Of a stretch of DNA of 17,905 nucleotides, positions 1-7,255 are shown in pieces. Position numbers and translations under genes: made by a program. Below the pieces are notes generated by a model. The model had not been told where the DNA came from, searched no databases, and was given only the letters and a program-made list of their open reading frames with translations. The stretch is from contig JABMNB010000469.1 in NCBI GenBank assembly GCA_013205335.1, positions 1 through 17,905 of the forward strand, read 5' to 3'. Every line of letters begins with the position of its first letter. Position 1 is the stretch's first letter. This stretch comes from Rhodospirillales bacterium. GTDB lineage: Bacteria > Pseudomonadota > Alphaproteobacteria > Reyranellales > Reyranellaceae.

Positions 1-68
1 GCTCCTCAGGATGAGGTAAGTGCTTGAATCGATTCAATTCATTTCCGGCCAGCCTCTCAGGATGAGGT
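1..68. repeat. Intergenic REP-like repeat pair downstream of the frnE-like gene
   Basis: The 13-mer CTCAGGATGAGGT occurs twice in direct orientation, at 5-17 and 56-68. The first copy, with its preceding C, can fold on itself (CCTCA/TGAGG around GGA). Between them, 24-37 is a perfect 14-bp palindrome, TTGAATCGATTCAA. The 13-mer resembles the ends of palindromic intergenic elements common in alphaproteobacterial genomes (family knowledge), and the element probably continues left of the window. It lies just beyond the 3' end of the minus-strand gene that stops at 82, so it may also help end transcription. No T-run follows on the minus strand, so a terminator role is not established. Confidence 0.5.
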
Positions 69-81
69 GGGGGAAAGCCTT

Positions 82-753
82 CTACGCGGCGCGCTCCTTG
101 AGGATTTCCCAGGCACGGCGGAAGGTCTGCGCCATTTCCTCGGCCGGCACGGCGCCCGAGAACAGCACGTGGCCCTGCAGGGCGAAGCTCGGCACGCCCT
201 GGATGCCGGCATTGCGCGCCATCTGGTCGCCGGCCAGCACTTCGCGGCGGCCCTCGTCGCCCGCCAGCATCGCGAGCACCTCGGCGCGGTCGAGCCCGGC
301 CTGGGCCGCTACGTCGGCCAGGATTTTGGGATCGCCGATGTCGGCGCCGCTGCAGAAATAGCTCTCGAACAGTTGTTCGACGAGCGCGTCCTGCACGCCG
401 CGCTGGCCCGCGAATCGTATCACGCGATGGGCGTTTACCGTGTTGGGCGTGCGCGTGATGCGGTCGAGATGGAATTCGAGCCCGACCGTCGCGGCGGTCT
501 CGGTGATGCGCTGGTCGAGCTGCCGGGAGCGCTCCAGGCTGCCGAACTTGGAGATGCGATAGCTCGTGCGCTCGACGCCTTCGGCTGGCATCTCGGGATT
601 GAGCTGGAAGGGATGCCAGGCGACGGCAACGTTGCAATGCTGCGGGGCCAGCAGGTCGAGTGCGCGTTCGAGCTGGCGCTTGCCGATGTAGCACCAGGGG
701 CAGATCACGTCGGAGATGACGTCGATGCGGCCGGTCGGTTGAACCTGGTCCAT
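82..753 (-). CDS. DsbA-family oxidoreductase, FrnE-like
   Basis: The 223-residue protein has a thioredoxin fold with a helical insertion, as in DsbA/FrnE and 2-hydroxychromene-2-carboxylate isomerase relatives. The active-site motif CPWC sits at residues 18-21 within DVICPWCYIGK, typical of the FrnE branch, and the cis-proline loop is seen near the C-terminus as GVPSF. There is no signal peptide, so it should be cytoplasmic, unlike classical DsbA. FrnE proteins are thiol-disulfide oxidoreductases or isomerases linked to oxidative stress; the substrate here is unknown. The start at 753 was chosen because GGAAGGAAACGAGG lies just upstream. A longer frame reaching 810 lacks such a site and would add an unconserved basic tail. 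A weak minus-strand promoter candidate (TTGCCG, 15-base spacer, TATACG) spans 784-810. It is divergent from the SDR gene at 828. Confidence 0.9.
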   Translation of the reverse strand: MDQVQPTGRIDVISDVICPWCYIGKRQLERALDLLAPQHCNVAVAWHPFQLNPEMPAEGVERTSYRISKFGSLERSRQLDQRITETAATVGLEFHLDRITRTPNTVNAHRVIRFAGQRGVQDALVEQLFESYFCSGADIGDPKILADVAAQAGLDRAEVLAMLAGDEGRREVLAGDQMARNAGIQGVPSFALQGHVLFSGAVPAEEMAQTFRRAWEILKERAA

Positions 754-827
754 GGCCTCGTTTCCTTCCCTGTTGCGCAGAAGCGTATACCTGCGCGGAA
801 TACCCGGCAACGAGAGGACCCTTGCAC

Positions 828-1523
828 ATGCCGAAATACCGCTCTGCCCTGATTGTCGGGACCGGCCCCGGCCTCAGCGCCTCGCTGGCCCGCCTGTTCG
901 CGAAGAACGGCCTGTCGGTGGCACTGGCCGCCCGGCAGACCGACAAGCTCGCTGCACTCGCGAAAGAGACGGGGGCGTCGGTTCACGCCTGCAACGCGGC
1001 CGATCAAAAGGACGTCGCGGCGCTGTTCGAGTCGCTGGACGCCGCCGGTCGGACGCCCGACGTCGTGGTCTACAACGCCAGCAACCGGGTCCGCGGCGCG
1101 CTGGTCGACCTGGCCCCGGACGACGTGAAACGGGCCATAGACATCAGCGCCTTCGGCGCCTTCCTGGTATCCCAGCAGGCGGTGAAACGCATGCTGCCGA
1201 AGGGTGAGGGCGCGGTATTGCTCTCAGGGGCGACGGCCGGCGTGAAGGGCTTCGCGCTCTCGGCCACCTTTGCGATGGGCAAGTTCGCGTTGCGCGGCCT
1301 GGCGCAATCCATGGCGCGCGAGCTGTCGCCCCAGGGCATCCATGTCGCCCATTTCGTGATCGACGGCGGCATTCGCAGCGCCGCGCGGACGGTGCCCGAC
1401 GACAGGCCCGACAGCCTGCTCGATCCCGACGCGATCGCCGAGACCTACTGGCACGTGATGAACCAGCACCGCAGTGCCTGGAGCTGGGAGGTCGAGGTGC
1501 GGCCGTGGGTCGAGAAGTTCTAG
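828..1523 (+). CDS. SDR-fold protein with non-canonical active site
   Basis: The 231-residue protein has a Rossmann fold of the short-chain dehydrogenase/reductase superfamily. The dinucleotide loop GTGPGL is at residues 11-16 and YNAS at 82-85 matches the NNAG position. By position, the usual Asn-Ser-Tyr-Lys tetrad is replaced: Ser107 for Asn, Ala135 for Ser and Phe148 for Tyr (FAMGK instead of YxxxK). Only Lys152 is kept. From memory, homologues ending in ...KFxLRxLAQSMARELxPxGIHVAH share the Phe, so this looks like a subfamily trait and not a mutation. It may bind NAD(P) without classical dehydrogenase chemistry. ATG at 828 is preferred over an upstream TTG at 822 because GAGAGGA (812-818) is correctly spaced for the ATG. 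It converges on the MipA-like gene with a 13-bp gap. Confidence 0.85.
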   Translation: MPKYRSALIVGTGPGLSASLARLFAKNGLSVALAARQTDKLAALAKETGASVHACNAADQKDVAALFESLDAAGRTPDVVVYNASNRVRGALVDLAPDDVKRAIDISAFGAFLVSQQAVKRMLPKGEGAVLLSGATAGVKGFALSATFAMGKFALRGLAQSMARELSPQGIHVAHFVIDGGIRSAARTVPDDRPDSLLDPDAIAETYWHVMNQHRSAWSWEVEVRPWVEKF

Positions 1524-1536
1524 CGGGGCCGGTCTG

Positions 1537-2352
1537 CTACCACGAGAAGCGCCATGTGAGCGCGCTGCCGGCCACGAACTGGTTCCGGGATCCGCCGGGG
1601 CCGGTCACGATCGGGGAGTTGGCTACGACGTCGGCGAGGTAGTTGTAACTGCCGAAGGCGACGAAGCTCAGCCTGTCGTGGATGCGCCACAGCACGCTGG
1701 TGCCGGCACCGACGCTGCGCAGCCCCGCGCCAGGGTAGTACTGGGCGTAGCCGGAGTTCACCGATTGCAGGGCGGTGATGCCGAAATAGGCCTGGTTGTA
1801 AGTGCCATCGGTCACCGAGAGCCGCGGACCGCCCGACAGGAAGACGCTGTCGGTCAGCCGCAGCTTGCCGTCAACCAGCGCATCGAAAATCAGTCCATTG
1901 CTGCCGCCGATGCCGCGCCGCAGCTCGATCTTGGCGGCGATGAAGGGCTGGTCGTAGCGCAGGAAGGCGCCGCCTTCGACGGTGAAAGGCACGTTGCCCG
2001 TGCCGAAGAGGTAGCCACCGTCGCCCTGGTTGCGCGGGAAACGGTAGCGAAGGATCGGGCCGGCCTTGAAGCCGGAGTCGTCGAACAGCGTCGCGCCCAC
2101 GCCGTCGCGCGCGGAGATGAAGAACTTGTCGCGCTGGTAACGCAGATCGAGGTTCGGGATCGGCAACACGCGATAGTTCGCGCTGCCCTCGAACCACGGG
2201 GCAAGGACCACGCCCGGTCCGATATCGAACGTCCAGTCCTTCGGCGGCGGCCTGAAGGGTTCGCTGCCAATGCTCATGGGCTGGGCGGAGGCGGTTCCCG
2301 CATGCACCGTGAAGACGGCGAGGCAGGAGACGAGGAGACGTAGCAAGCGCAC
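1537..2352 (-). CDS. MipA/OmpV-family outer membrane protein
   Basis: The 271-residue protein has an N-terminal signal peptide: a hydrophobic run (RLLRLLVSCLAVF) and a probable cleavage after TASA, before QPMS. The mature part is rich in alternating aromatic and glycine beta-strand segments, with motifs typical of MipA/OmpV (VVLAPWFEGS, YRVLPIPNLDLRY, RDGVGATL). It ends in an aromatic residue (WRFSW), as expected for an outer-membrane beta-barrel inserted by the BAM machinery. Family members are MltA-interacting scaffolds or porin-like OmpV proteins; which role applies here is unknown. A GTG start at 2352 is preferred, with GGAG about 8 bases upstream and a compact signal peptide. An ATG at 2409 would add 19 residues, and a TATAGT hexamer lies inside that extension (2375-2380), which would fit a promoter there, although no good -35 was found. 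Confidence 0.85.
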   Translation of the reverse strand: MRLLRLLVSCLAVFTVHAGTASAQPMSIGSEPFRPPPKDWTFDIGPGVVLAPWFEGSANYRVLPIPNLDLRYQRDKFFISARDGVGATLFDDSGFKAGPILRYRFPRNQGDGGYLFGTGNVPFTVEGGAFLRYDQPFIAAKIELRRGIGGSNGLIFDALVDGKLRLTDSVFLSGGPRLSVTDGTYNQAYFGITALQSVNSGYAQYYPGAGLRSVGAGTSVLWRIHDRLSFVAFGSYNYLADVVANSPIVTGPGGSRNQFVAGSALTWRFSW

Positions 2353-2415
2353 GGGCAACTCCGCTGTTGAAGTTACTATACGCGCTTGGCTGGTTTTTGG
2401 ATCATTCAATGTGAA

Positions 2416-3078
2416 TTACAGCAATTCTTCGAGGAGCCGGCGTGCTTCGTGCAGGTCGTCGAACACGCGGAGGCATTTGGCATGAACCTCGGGTAGAGGT
2501 GGCAGGATGTCTGGGACCATGAACGCCATGGTCCCGGCCGCATGCGCGGCGGTGAGGCCTACATTGGAATCCTCGAAGGCGATGCAGCGCTCCGGCGCAA
2601 CGCCAAGGCGACGGGCAGCCTCGAGATAGACGTCGGGCGCAGGCTTGGCGTTCTCGACGTCGTCGCGCGTCGCGACGGCAGCGAAGCGGTCGATCAGGCC
2701 GGCCCGGCCGAGATGGCGCTCGGCCGTGACGCGGCCGGAGCCGGTCGCGACGGCGAGGCGCAGGCCGCGGGCTGCCAGGAAGTCGAGCATCTCGACGACG
2801 CCCGGTTTGACCGGGAGGTGGGCCTCCAGCCGCCGCCGGGCGTGGCCCGTGAAGCGCTCGCGGAAATGGTCGAGGCGGAACCCGGGGCCATACAGTCCCT
2901 GAATCATGATCTCGCATTCGCGGCCGGAAATGCCGATCATCGAGTGGCAGAATTCCATCGACATGTGGACCTCGAGGTCGCGCGCCGCGTCCTGCAGGGC
3001 ATCGAGATAGGCGGCTTCCGTGTCGATCAGCAGACCGTCCATGTCGAAAAGGACGGCCTCGACGGGTTTTCTCAGCAT
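2416..3078 (-). CDS. HAD-family phosphatase, beta-phosphoglucomutase/GPP-like
   Basis: The 220-residue haloacid dehalogenase superfamily protein of subclass I has a helical cap. Motif I is FDMDGLLIDTE, with nucleophile Asp12 and acid/base Asp14. Motif II is VATGSG with Thr112, motif III is the Lys145 of NAKPAPD, and motif IV is FEDSNVG with Glu169-Asp170. All catalytic positions are present, so it should be an active Mg-dependent phosphohydrolase or phosphomutase, probably on small sugar phosphates or similar metabolites. The substrate cannot be read from sequence. The start at 3078 has only a poor ribosome-binding site. It is divergent from the cupin-like gene across 48 bp and lies 63 bp upstream of the MipA-like gene on the same strand, so the two could be cotranscribed. 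Confidence 0.9.
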   Translation of the reverse strand: MLRKPVEAVLFDMDGLLIDTEAAYLDALQDAARDLEVHMSMEFCHSMIGISGRECEIMIQGLYGPGFRLDHFRERFTGHARRRLEAHLPVKPGVVEMLDFLAARGLRLAVATGSGRVTAERHLGRAGLIDRFAAVATRDDVENAKPAPDVYLEAARRLGVAPERCIAFEDSNVGLTAAHAAGTMAFMVPDILPPLPEVHAKCLRVFDDLHEARRLLEELL

Positions 3079-3126
3079 GCTTTCGTTCTAAGCTGCCCGC
3101 CACAGACGGCAAGGGGAGGAAAATTC

Positions 3127-3477
3127 ATGCGTATCCATAATCTGTATGTCGACGCCCAGGGCGAGACCCATTTTCGCGACATCGAGGTCGAATGGAAGAA
3201 CGAGGGCCGCGGCGGCAAGACCTCGGCCACGCTGCCGGCGACCGGCATCATCTTCCGCGAGACGCCCGGTTCCTACGATTACGAATGGCATCCCGCGCCG
3301 CGCCGGCAGTACATCATCAACCTCGACGCCGGCGTCTCCATCCAGGCCAGCGACGGCGAAACGCGCATCATCGGCGCCGGTGAGGTGATCCTGGTCGAGG
3401 ACACGCATGGCAAGGGCCACTGCTCCAAGGCCATCGAGGGCAAGCTCCGCCACTCCATCTTCGTTCCCATCGAGTAA
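3127..3477 (+). CDS. Small cupin-like protein
   Basis: The 116-residue, apparently single-domain protein reads as a compact cupin-type beta-barrel: a strand-rich middle (YIINLDAGVSIQ) and a second motif GAGEVILVEDTHGKGH, in which His98 sits where a cupin metal ligand or structural His is common. The first cupin histidine motif (HxH) is not obvious, so metal binding is uncertain. Relatives are annotated only as cupin-domain proteins, and I do not assign a reaction. The start at 3127 is well supported by GGGGAGGA at 3113-3120. A much longer frame running in from 2542 is antisense to the HAD gene and was discarded. The gene is followed on the same strand by the aminotransferase after 108 bp containing a paired palindrome, so cotranscription is possible but not certain. 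Confidence 0.8.
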   Translation: MRIHNLYVDAQGETHFRDIEVEWKNEGRGGKTSATLPATGIIFRETPGSYDYEWHPAPRRQYIINLDAGVSIQASDGETRIIGAGEVILVEDTHGKGHCSKAIEGKLRHSIFVPIE

Positions 3478-3484
3478 TCGCCGG

Positions 3485-3553
3485 GAGCGCGCCACTCCAG
3501 TGGCGTTGATGGAGTCTTGAAAATGAGATGAGCGCCACTGGAGTGGTGCGCTC
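3485..3553. repeat. Paired palindrome (REPIN-like element or double operator)
   Basis: Two 21-base arms, 3485-3505 and 3533-3553, are inverted copies of one another with 20 of 21 bases matching (mismatch at 3491/3547), separated by 27 bases. Each arm contains its own dyad: CGCCACTCCAGTGGCG at 3490-3505 is perfect around CC, and CGCCACTGGAGTGGTG at 3533-3548 has one mismatch. The dyad centres are 43 bases apart, close to four helical turns. The element ends 32 bases before the aminotransferase start. Two readings fit: a REP doublet (REPIN-like mobile repeat), or a pair of operator sites for a dimeric regulator controlling the downstream gene. As RNA, it could also form a long hairpin between the cupin and aminotransferase genes. 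Confidence 0.7.
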
Positions 3554-3585
3554 GCAGCAAGAGTTTCAAGCGCAGAGAGGCATCC

Positions 3586-4881
3586 ATGAACGTCCAGACC
3601 TCCCCCCTCGTCCTCGGCGATCAGACCAACCAGCTCGTCGAGCAGGCCAGGCGTGTGCTGCCGGGTGGCAGCTTCGGCAACATGCCGGCCGAGGTGATCC
3701 TCAAGGAGGGCAAGGCCGGCCGGATCTACGACGAGGCCGGCAAGGAGTATGTCGACTTCCTGCTGGGCTCGGGCCCGATGTTCATCGGACACGCCCATCC
3801 CGCCGTCACCGCGGCGGTCCAGGCGCAGCTGCCGCTCGGCACGACCTTCTTCGGCAACAATCGCCACGGCATCGCGCTCGCCGAAGCGATCGTCGACGCC
3901 GTTCCCTGCGCCGAACAGGTGAGGTTCGTCTGCTCCGGCACCGAGGCCGACCTCTACGCGATGCGGGCGGCGCGCGCCTTCCGCAAGCGCGACAAGATCC
4001 TGAAGTTCGAGGGCGGCTACCACGGCATGAGCGACTACGCTCTGGTGTCTCTGGCGCCCAAGAACCCCGGCAATTTTCCGCGCGGGTCCATCGACTCGGC
4101 CGGCATCCCGAAGTCGGTGGCCGACGAGATGGTGGTCGCGGCCTTCAACGACATCGACATGGTGCGCAGCCTGATCGAGGAGCAGAAGGACGAGCTGGCC
4201 GGCGTCATCGTCGAGCCGTTCCAGCGCCTGATCCCGCCCAAGCCCGGCTTCCTGCAGGCGCTTCGCGAGGTCACCGCCGAGCACGGCATTCCGCTGATCT
4301 TCGACGAGGTCGTGACCGGCTTCCGCTTCGCCTATGGCGGCGCCCAGGAGTATTACGGCGTCACCCCGGACCTCTGCACCCTGGGCAAGGTCGTGGGCGG
4401 CGGCTTCGCGCTGGCGGCCATTGCCGGCCGCGCCGACATCATGAAGCACTTCGATCGCCTCGCGATGACCGACGAGGATTTCATCTTCCAGGTGGGAACG
4501 CTCTCGGGCAATCCCGTGGCCGCCGTTGCGGGTCTCGCCACGCTCGACGTGCTGAAGCAGCCCGGCACGTACGAAGGTGTCTTCGCCACCGGCCGCGAGT
4601 TGATGGGCACGCTCTCGGAACTGCTGAAGAAGGCCGGCCTCAAGGCGCAGGTGATCGGCGAGCCGCCGCTGTTCGACGTCATCTTCACCGACCAGCCGAT
4701 CAAGGACTATCGCGACACGCTGAAGGCCGACACCGCGATCCAGAAGCGCTTCAATCAGGCGCTGCGCGCCCGCGGCATCATGAAGGGCGACAGCAAGTAC
4801 TATGTCAGCGTGGCCCATACCCGCGCCGACATCGACCACACGATCGCGGCCTGGAAGGAGGCGATCGAGGAGATCAAATGA
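3586..4881 (+). CDS. Class III PLP aminotransferase, glutamate-1-semialdehyde aminomutase-like
   Basis: The 431-residue protein is a fold-type I, PLP-dependent class III aminotransferase. Visible landmarks are SGTEAD (118-123, phosphate binding), GGYHGMSD (143-150, aromatic stacking on PLP), FDEVVTGFRF (239-248, Asp240 to the pyridine nitrogen) and TLGKVVGGG (265-273, Lys268 as Schiff-base lysine). GTLSGNP (304-310) also matches the HemL branch. It departs from true HemL at several family positions, and nothing tetrapyrrole-related is nearby. A HemL-like omega-amino-acid or amino-ketone aminotransferase is therefore more likely than the housekeeping enzyme. The start at 3586 has AGAGAGG at 3574-3580. 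The leader carries the paired palindrome at 3485-3553, a possible regulatory site. It ends in a convergent junction with the ModA-like gene. Confidence 0.9.
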   Translation: MNVQTSPLVLGDQTNQLVEQARRVLPGGSFGNMPAEVILKEGKAGRIYDEAGKEYVDFLLGSGPMFIGHAHPAVTAAVQAQLPLGTTFFGNNRHGIALAEAIVDAVPCAEQVRFVCSGTEADLYAMRAARAFRKRDKILKFEGGYHGMSDYALVSLAPKNPGNFPRGSIDSAGIPKSVADEMVVAAFNDIDMVRSLIEEQKDELAGVIVEPFQRLIPPKPGFLQALREVTAEHGIPLIFDEVVTGFRFAYGGAQEYYGVTPDLCTLGKVVGGGFALAAIAGRADIMKHFDRLAMTDEDFIFQVGTLSGNPVAAVAGLATLDVLKQPGTYEGVFATGRELMGTLSELLKKAGLKAQVIGEPPLFDVIFTDQPIKDYRDTLKADTAIQKRFNQALRARGIMKGDSKYYVSVAHTRADIDHTIAAWKEAIEEIK

Positions 4882-4893
4882 GCTGCTGACGCG

Positions 4894-4992
4894 AAAGGTC
4901 CCTCGCTGCGCTCTGGATGACAGATTTTCTCAGATTGCCGCCGTGCGTCGATGCAGAAAGCGGTGTCATCCCGAACGTAGTGAGGGACCTTT
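4894..4992. repeat. Long inverted repeat in a convergent junction (REP-doublet-like)
   Basis: The arms 4894-4922 and 4964-4992 are inverted copies with 25 of 29 bases matching, around a 41-base centre. Both arms begin, reading inward, with AAAGGTCCCTC and finish with GGATGACA. The element fills most of the 130-bp gap between the aminotransferase (+, ends 4881) and the ModA-like gene (-, ends 5012). A long stem followed by TTTCTTCTT (4990-4998) could end transcription from the left, and the mirrored arms could do so from the right. The same kind of repeat is dispersed in many alphaproteobacterial genomes (general knowledge). Confidence 0.75.
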
Positions 4993-5011
4993 CTTCTTAA
5001 CTCATCCCGCC

Positions 5012-5755
5012 CTACGGACTGTCGAGACCCTTCGACTTCAGGATCTTTCCGTTCTCGGGATTGGCCAGCGCCAGCAGGAGGGCGTCAGCGGCGGCGCGGT
5101 TGCCCGAGGCGACGGACACGCCGCCGGAATACATCGTGTAGTGCTGCACCATCAGCGGGATCGGGCCGACGAACTGCACGCCCGGCACGCCCATCAGCTC
5201 GCTGCTCTGCTGCAGCGCGATGTCGGCCTTGCCGTCGACGATGCGGTCGGCGGCCAGGCCGCCCTGGACCAGCACGCTTCTGGGCCTGAGCTGGTCGGCG
5301 ATGCCCATCGTCTGGAAGAGCTGGGCGACGTAGATGCCGCTCGAACCGCCGGAAGCCGGATCGATGTAGGCGATGGCGCGCGCCGCCAGCAGCGCCTTCT
5401 TGAAGCCGTCGACCTCGGAAATGTCGGGCACGGGCGCGCCCTGCTTGATCGCCATGCCGACGCCGGCGCGGGCCAGTGCCTTGGCGCTGCTCTCGTCGAT
5501 CCGGTTGCCCAGGAATTGGGCCATCGGAATCGGCGGGATGACGACCACGTCGAAATACTCGCCGGCGGCGACGCGCTTCTGCAGGGCCCCGGTCGTGCCG
5601 CTGTCGATCGTCACCTTGTGGCCGGTCTTCTTCTCGAAGTCGGCGACGATTTCGACCGCGGCCGACTTGTAGGCGCCGGCGGTCAGCAGCTTGAGGTCGG
5701 CCGCCGAGGCGCCGCCCGCAGCAAGAGTGAACAGAAGGACGAGAAGGACGCGCAT
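5012..5755 (-). CDS. ModA-like periplasmic substrate-binding protein (orphan)
   Basis: The 247-residue type II periplasmic binding protein resembles molybdate-binding ModA. The signal peptide is MRVLLVLLFTLAAGGASA with cleavage before ADLK. The mature start LKLLTAGAYKSAAVEIVADF, then SGTTGALQKRVAAGEYFDVVVIP, follows the ModA pattern for the oxyanion pocket. The C-terminus (ENGKILKSKGLDSP) matches the usual ModA end, KxKGxxP. There is no ModB permease or ModC ATPase beside it. It is the last gene of the minus-strand TRAP block, 8 bp after the PanE-like gene, with GAGGG upstream of its ATG. Such stand-alone SBP_bac_11 proteins are common in this group of bacteria, and the ligand may be an organic anion instead of molybdate. 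Longer frames extending upstream are antisense overlaps of the PanE-like gene. Confidence 0.85.
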   Translation of the reverse strand: MRVLLVLLFTLAAGGASAADLKLLTAGAYKSAAVEIVADFEKKTGHKVTIDSGTTGALQKRVAAGEYFDVVVIPPIPMAQFLGNRIDESSAKALARAGVGMAIKQGAPVPDISEVDGFKKALLAARAIAYIDPASGGSSGIYVAQLFQTMGIADQLRPRSVLVQGGLAADRIVDGKADIALQQSSELMGVPGVQFVGPIPLMVQHYTMYSGGVSVASGNRAAADALLLALANPENGKILKSKGLDSP

Positions 5756-5763
5756 GAATTCCC

Positions 5764-6687
5764 TCAGGCTGGCGTGCCCATGACGTAGGGCTTCAGCGCA
5801 GCATACATCAGCGCATGTGTCGGTGTCGGGACATTGTACCTGCGACCGAGGTCCACGACCTTGCCCGACAGCCAGGGCAACTCGATCCGGTTGCCGCGCA
5901 ACAGGTCGACCGCCATCGATGCCATCAGGTGCGGCGGAGCGTTGCGGTTGAAGTTGAAGGTCCGCTCGACGATGTCGGCGGGCAGCGTAACGCCCAGCGC
6001 CCGGCCGACCGCCGCCACTTCCTCGTAGGCCGCCCCGAACATCGCGTTGATGTCGCCATCGTCGCGCAGCTTGCCGACCGGCAGGCGCGTCAGTGCCATG
6101 ACGCCGGCATTGGAGGCCAGCAGCACGAACTTGATCCACAGGTCGGTCAGGATGGCTTCGCTCAGCACGCCCTCGATCCCGGCCTTCCCGCACATCTCGG
6201 CGAAGGCCACGGCGCGCGGGCTGCGGCTGCCGTCGGGCTCGCCGAACACCATACGCATGACGGTGCCGGTCTGGCGGATCAGCCCCGGCCCGGCGATCGT
6301 CGCACTGATGTTGGCGACACCTGGCATCACGGCGCGGGCGCCGAGGATCGGGATCAACCGTTCGTGGGCATCGACGCCGTTCTGGAGGGTGATGACGGCG
6401 GTGTTGGCCCCGATCATCGGCTTGATCGCGGCGCCGGCGCTCTCGACGTCCCACAACTTGACGCAGAACAACACATAATCGACCGGGCCGACCTCGGCCG
6501 GATGTTCGGTGGCCTGCGTCGGCTGCAGATGGGTATTGCCGCGCGCGCTCTCGATGCGTAGCCCGTCCTTCTTCATGGCCGCGAGATGGGCGCCACGCGC
6601 GATGAAGGTGACGTCGGCGCCGGCATGCGCGAGCGCCGCCCCATATCCGCCTCCGACGCCGCCGGCGCCGACGACCGCGATCCGCAT
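5764..6687 (-). CDS. Ketopantoate reductase family protein (ApbA/PanE)
   Basis: The 307-residue NADP-dependent 2-ketoacid reductase of the ApbA/PanE family has the N-terminal Rossmann loop GAGGVG (7-12), then FCVKLWD (74-80) and TLQNGVD (100-106, with the conserved Asn103). The catalytic region is ILTDLWIKFVLLASNAG with Lys186 and Asn193. The C-terminal signature SMAVDLLRGNRIELPWLSG (257-275, Glu269) matches the family's substrate-binding helix. All key residues are present. True PanE makes pantoate for coenzyme A. Here it sits in a transport and catabolic operon between the HutD-like and ModA-like genes, so reduction of another 2-oxo acid is more likely (inference). The start at 6687 has TAGGAGA upstream, overlapping the end of the HutD-like gene's stop region; the gap is 12 bp. 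Confidence 0.9.
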   Translation of the reverse strand: MRIAVVGAGGVGGGYGAALAHAGADVTFIARGAHLAAMKKDGLRIESARGNTHLQPTQATEHPAEVGPVDYVLFCVKLWDVESAGAAIKPMIGANTAVITLQNGVDAHERLIPILGARAVMPGVANISATIAGPGLIRQTGTVMRMVFGEPDGSRSPRAVAFAEMCGKAGIEGVLSEAILTDLWIKFVLLASNAGVMALTRLPVGKLRDDGDINAMFGAAYEEVAAVGRALGVTLPADIVERTFNFNRNAPPHLMASMAVDLLRGNRIELPWLSGKVVDLGRRYNVPTPTHALMYAALKPYVMGTPA

Positions 6688-6699
6688 CGGGCGCGTCTC

Positions 6700-7245
6700 C
6701 TATGCCGGGGTGACGCTGCCGACCAGCAGGCAGCCGACCAGGCCGCTCAGCCGCGTCGGGCCAGTGATGTCCAGCCGCAGCGCATAATCCGAAGCGAGTT
6801 TGCGCTCGTTGCCCTGCACGGCCACCTTTGCATCGCCGTGCGGGCTGTAGATGATGTGCGTGCCGGGTCTCAGGACGAGCGTACGGTCCTCGTCGAGGAC
6901 GGCGATGTCGACCTTCACCTGGGCTCTCGCGCCGATCAGGTTGACGACCTCGACAGGCCCGGCCTCCAGCCGACTGACAATGCGGGTTTCACCGGGGAAG
7001 CGCACGGGCCGGAAGGGCTGGCGCACGTCGATTTCGCCCTGGGGCGTCTCCAGCACCAGTCCGCTGCCGGAGACGAGGACCTGGACGCGATCGAACCCCG
7101 TATAGTCGGAGAACGGGCCGGCCTGCACGATCGGCGTGCGGCCGAACCTCCAGACATCGCCCAAGAAGGCGATGTCGACGGTCGTGCCGCCGCCGTTCTT
7201 CCACGGCGTGCGGAGATAGCCGGCAGGATCGAGCAGGGTTATCAT
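6700..7245 (-). CDS. HutD/Ves-family bicupin protein
   Basis: The 181-residue HutD/Ves protein carries the family hallmark PWKNGGGTT (14-22). This is followed by DVWRFGRTPIVQAGPFSDYTGFDRVQVLVSGSG-type sequence, which fits the pattern WR.S.a.v..dGpFS.fpGidR.l.vl.G seen across the family. The fold is a bicupin without a proven catalytic role. HutD is usually linked to histidine utilisation and Ves to cold or stress expression, but no hut gene is present here. The gene is instead 10 bp after dctP and 12 bp before the panE-like gene, so it is almost certainly cotranscribed with the TRAP transporter. The ribosome-binding site is weak, and translational coupling to dctP is plausible. Confidence 0.88.
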   Translation of the reverse strand: MITLLDPAGYLRTPWKNGGGTTVDIAFLGDVWRFGRTPIVQAGPFSDYTGFDRVQVLVSGSGLVLETPQGEIDVRQPFRPVRFPGETRIVSRLEAGPVEVVNLIGARAQVKVDIAVLDEDRTLVLRPGTHIIYSPHGDAKVAVQGNERKLASDYALRLDITGPTRLSGLVGCLLVGSVTPA

Positions 7246-7255
7246 CGGCCGCCCG

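Noticed and set aside
754..827. Strong divergent promoter between the FrnE-like and SDR genes
   Set aside because: The only candidate (TTGCCG with a 15-base spacer and TATACG, minus strand) has a short spacer and poor match, so it was not listed as a feature.
1524..1536. Terminator in the convergent SDR/MipA gap
   Set aside because: The gap is only 13 bp and has no stem-loop, unlike the other two convergent junctions.
2375..2409. Promoter for the MipA-like gene with TATAGT and TTGAAT on the minus strand
   Set aside because: The two boxes are 23 bases apart, too far for a standard sigma-70 promoter. TATAGT alone is weak evidence.
3088..4839. A 583-codon open frame on the minus strand across the cupin and aminotransferase genes
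   Set aside because: It is antisense to a well-conserved aminotransferase. High-GC codon bias creates long stop-free antisense frames, and its translation shows no recognisable domain.
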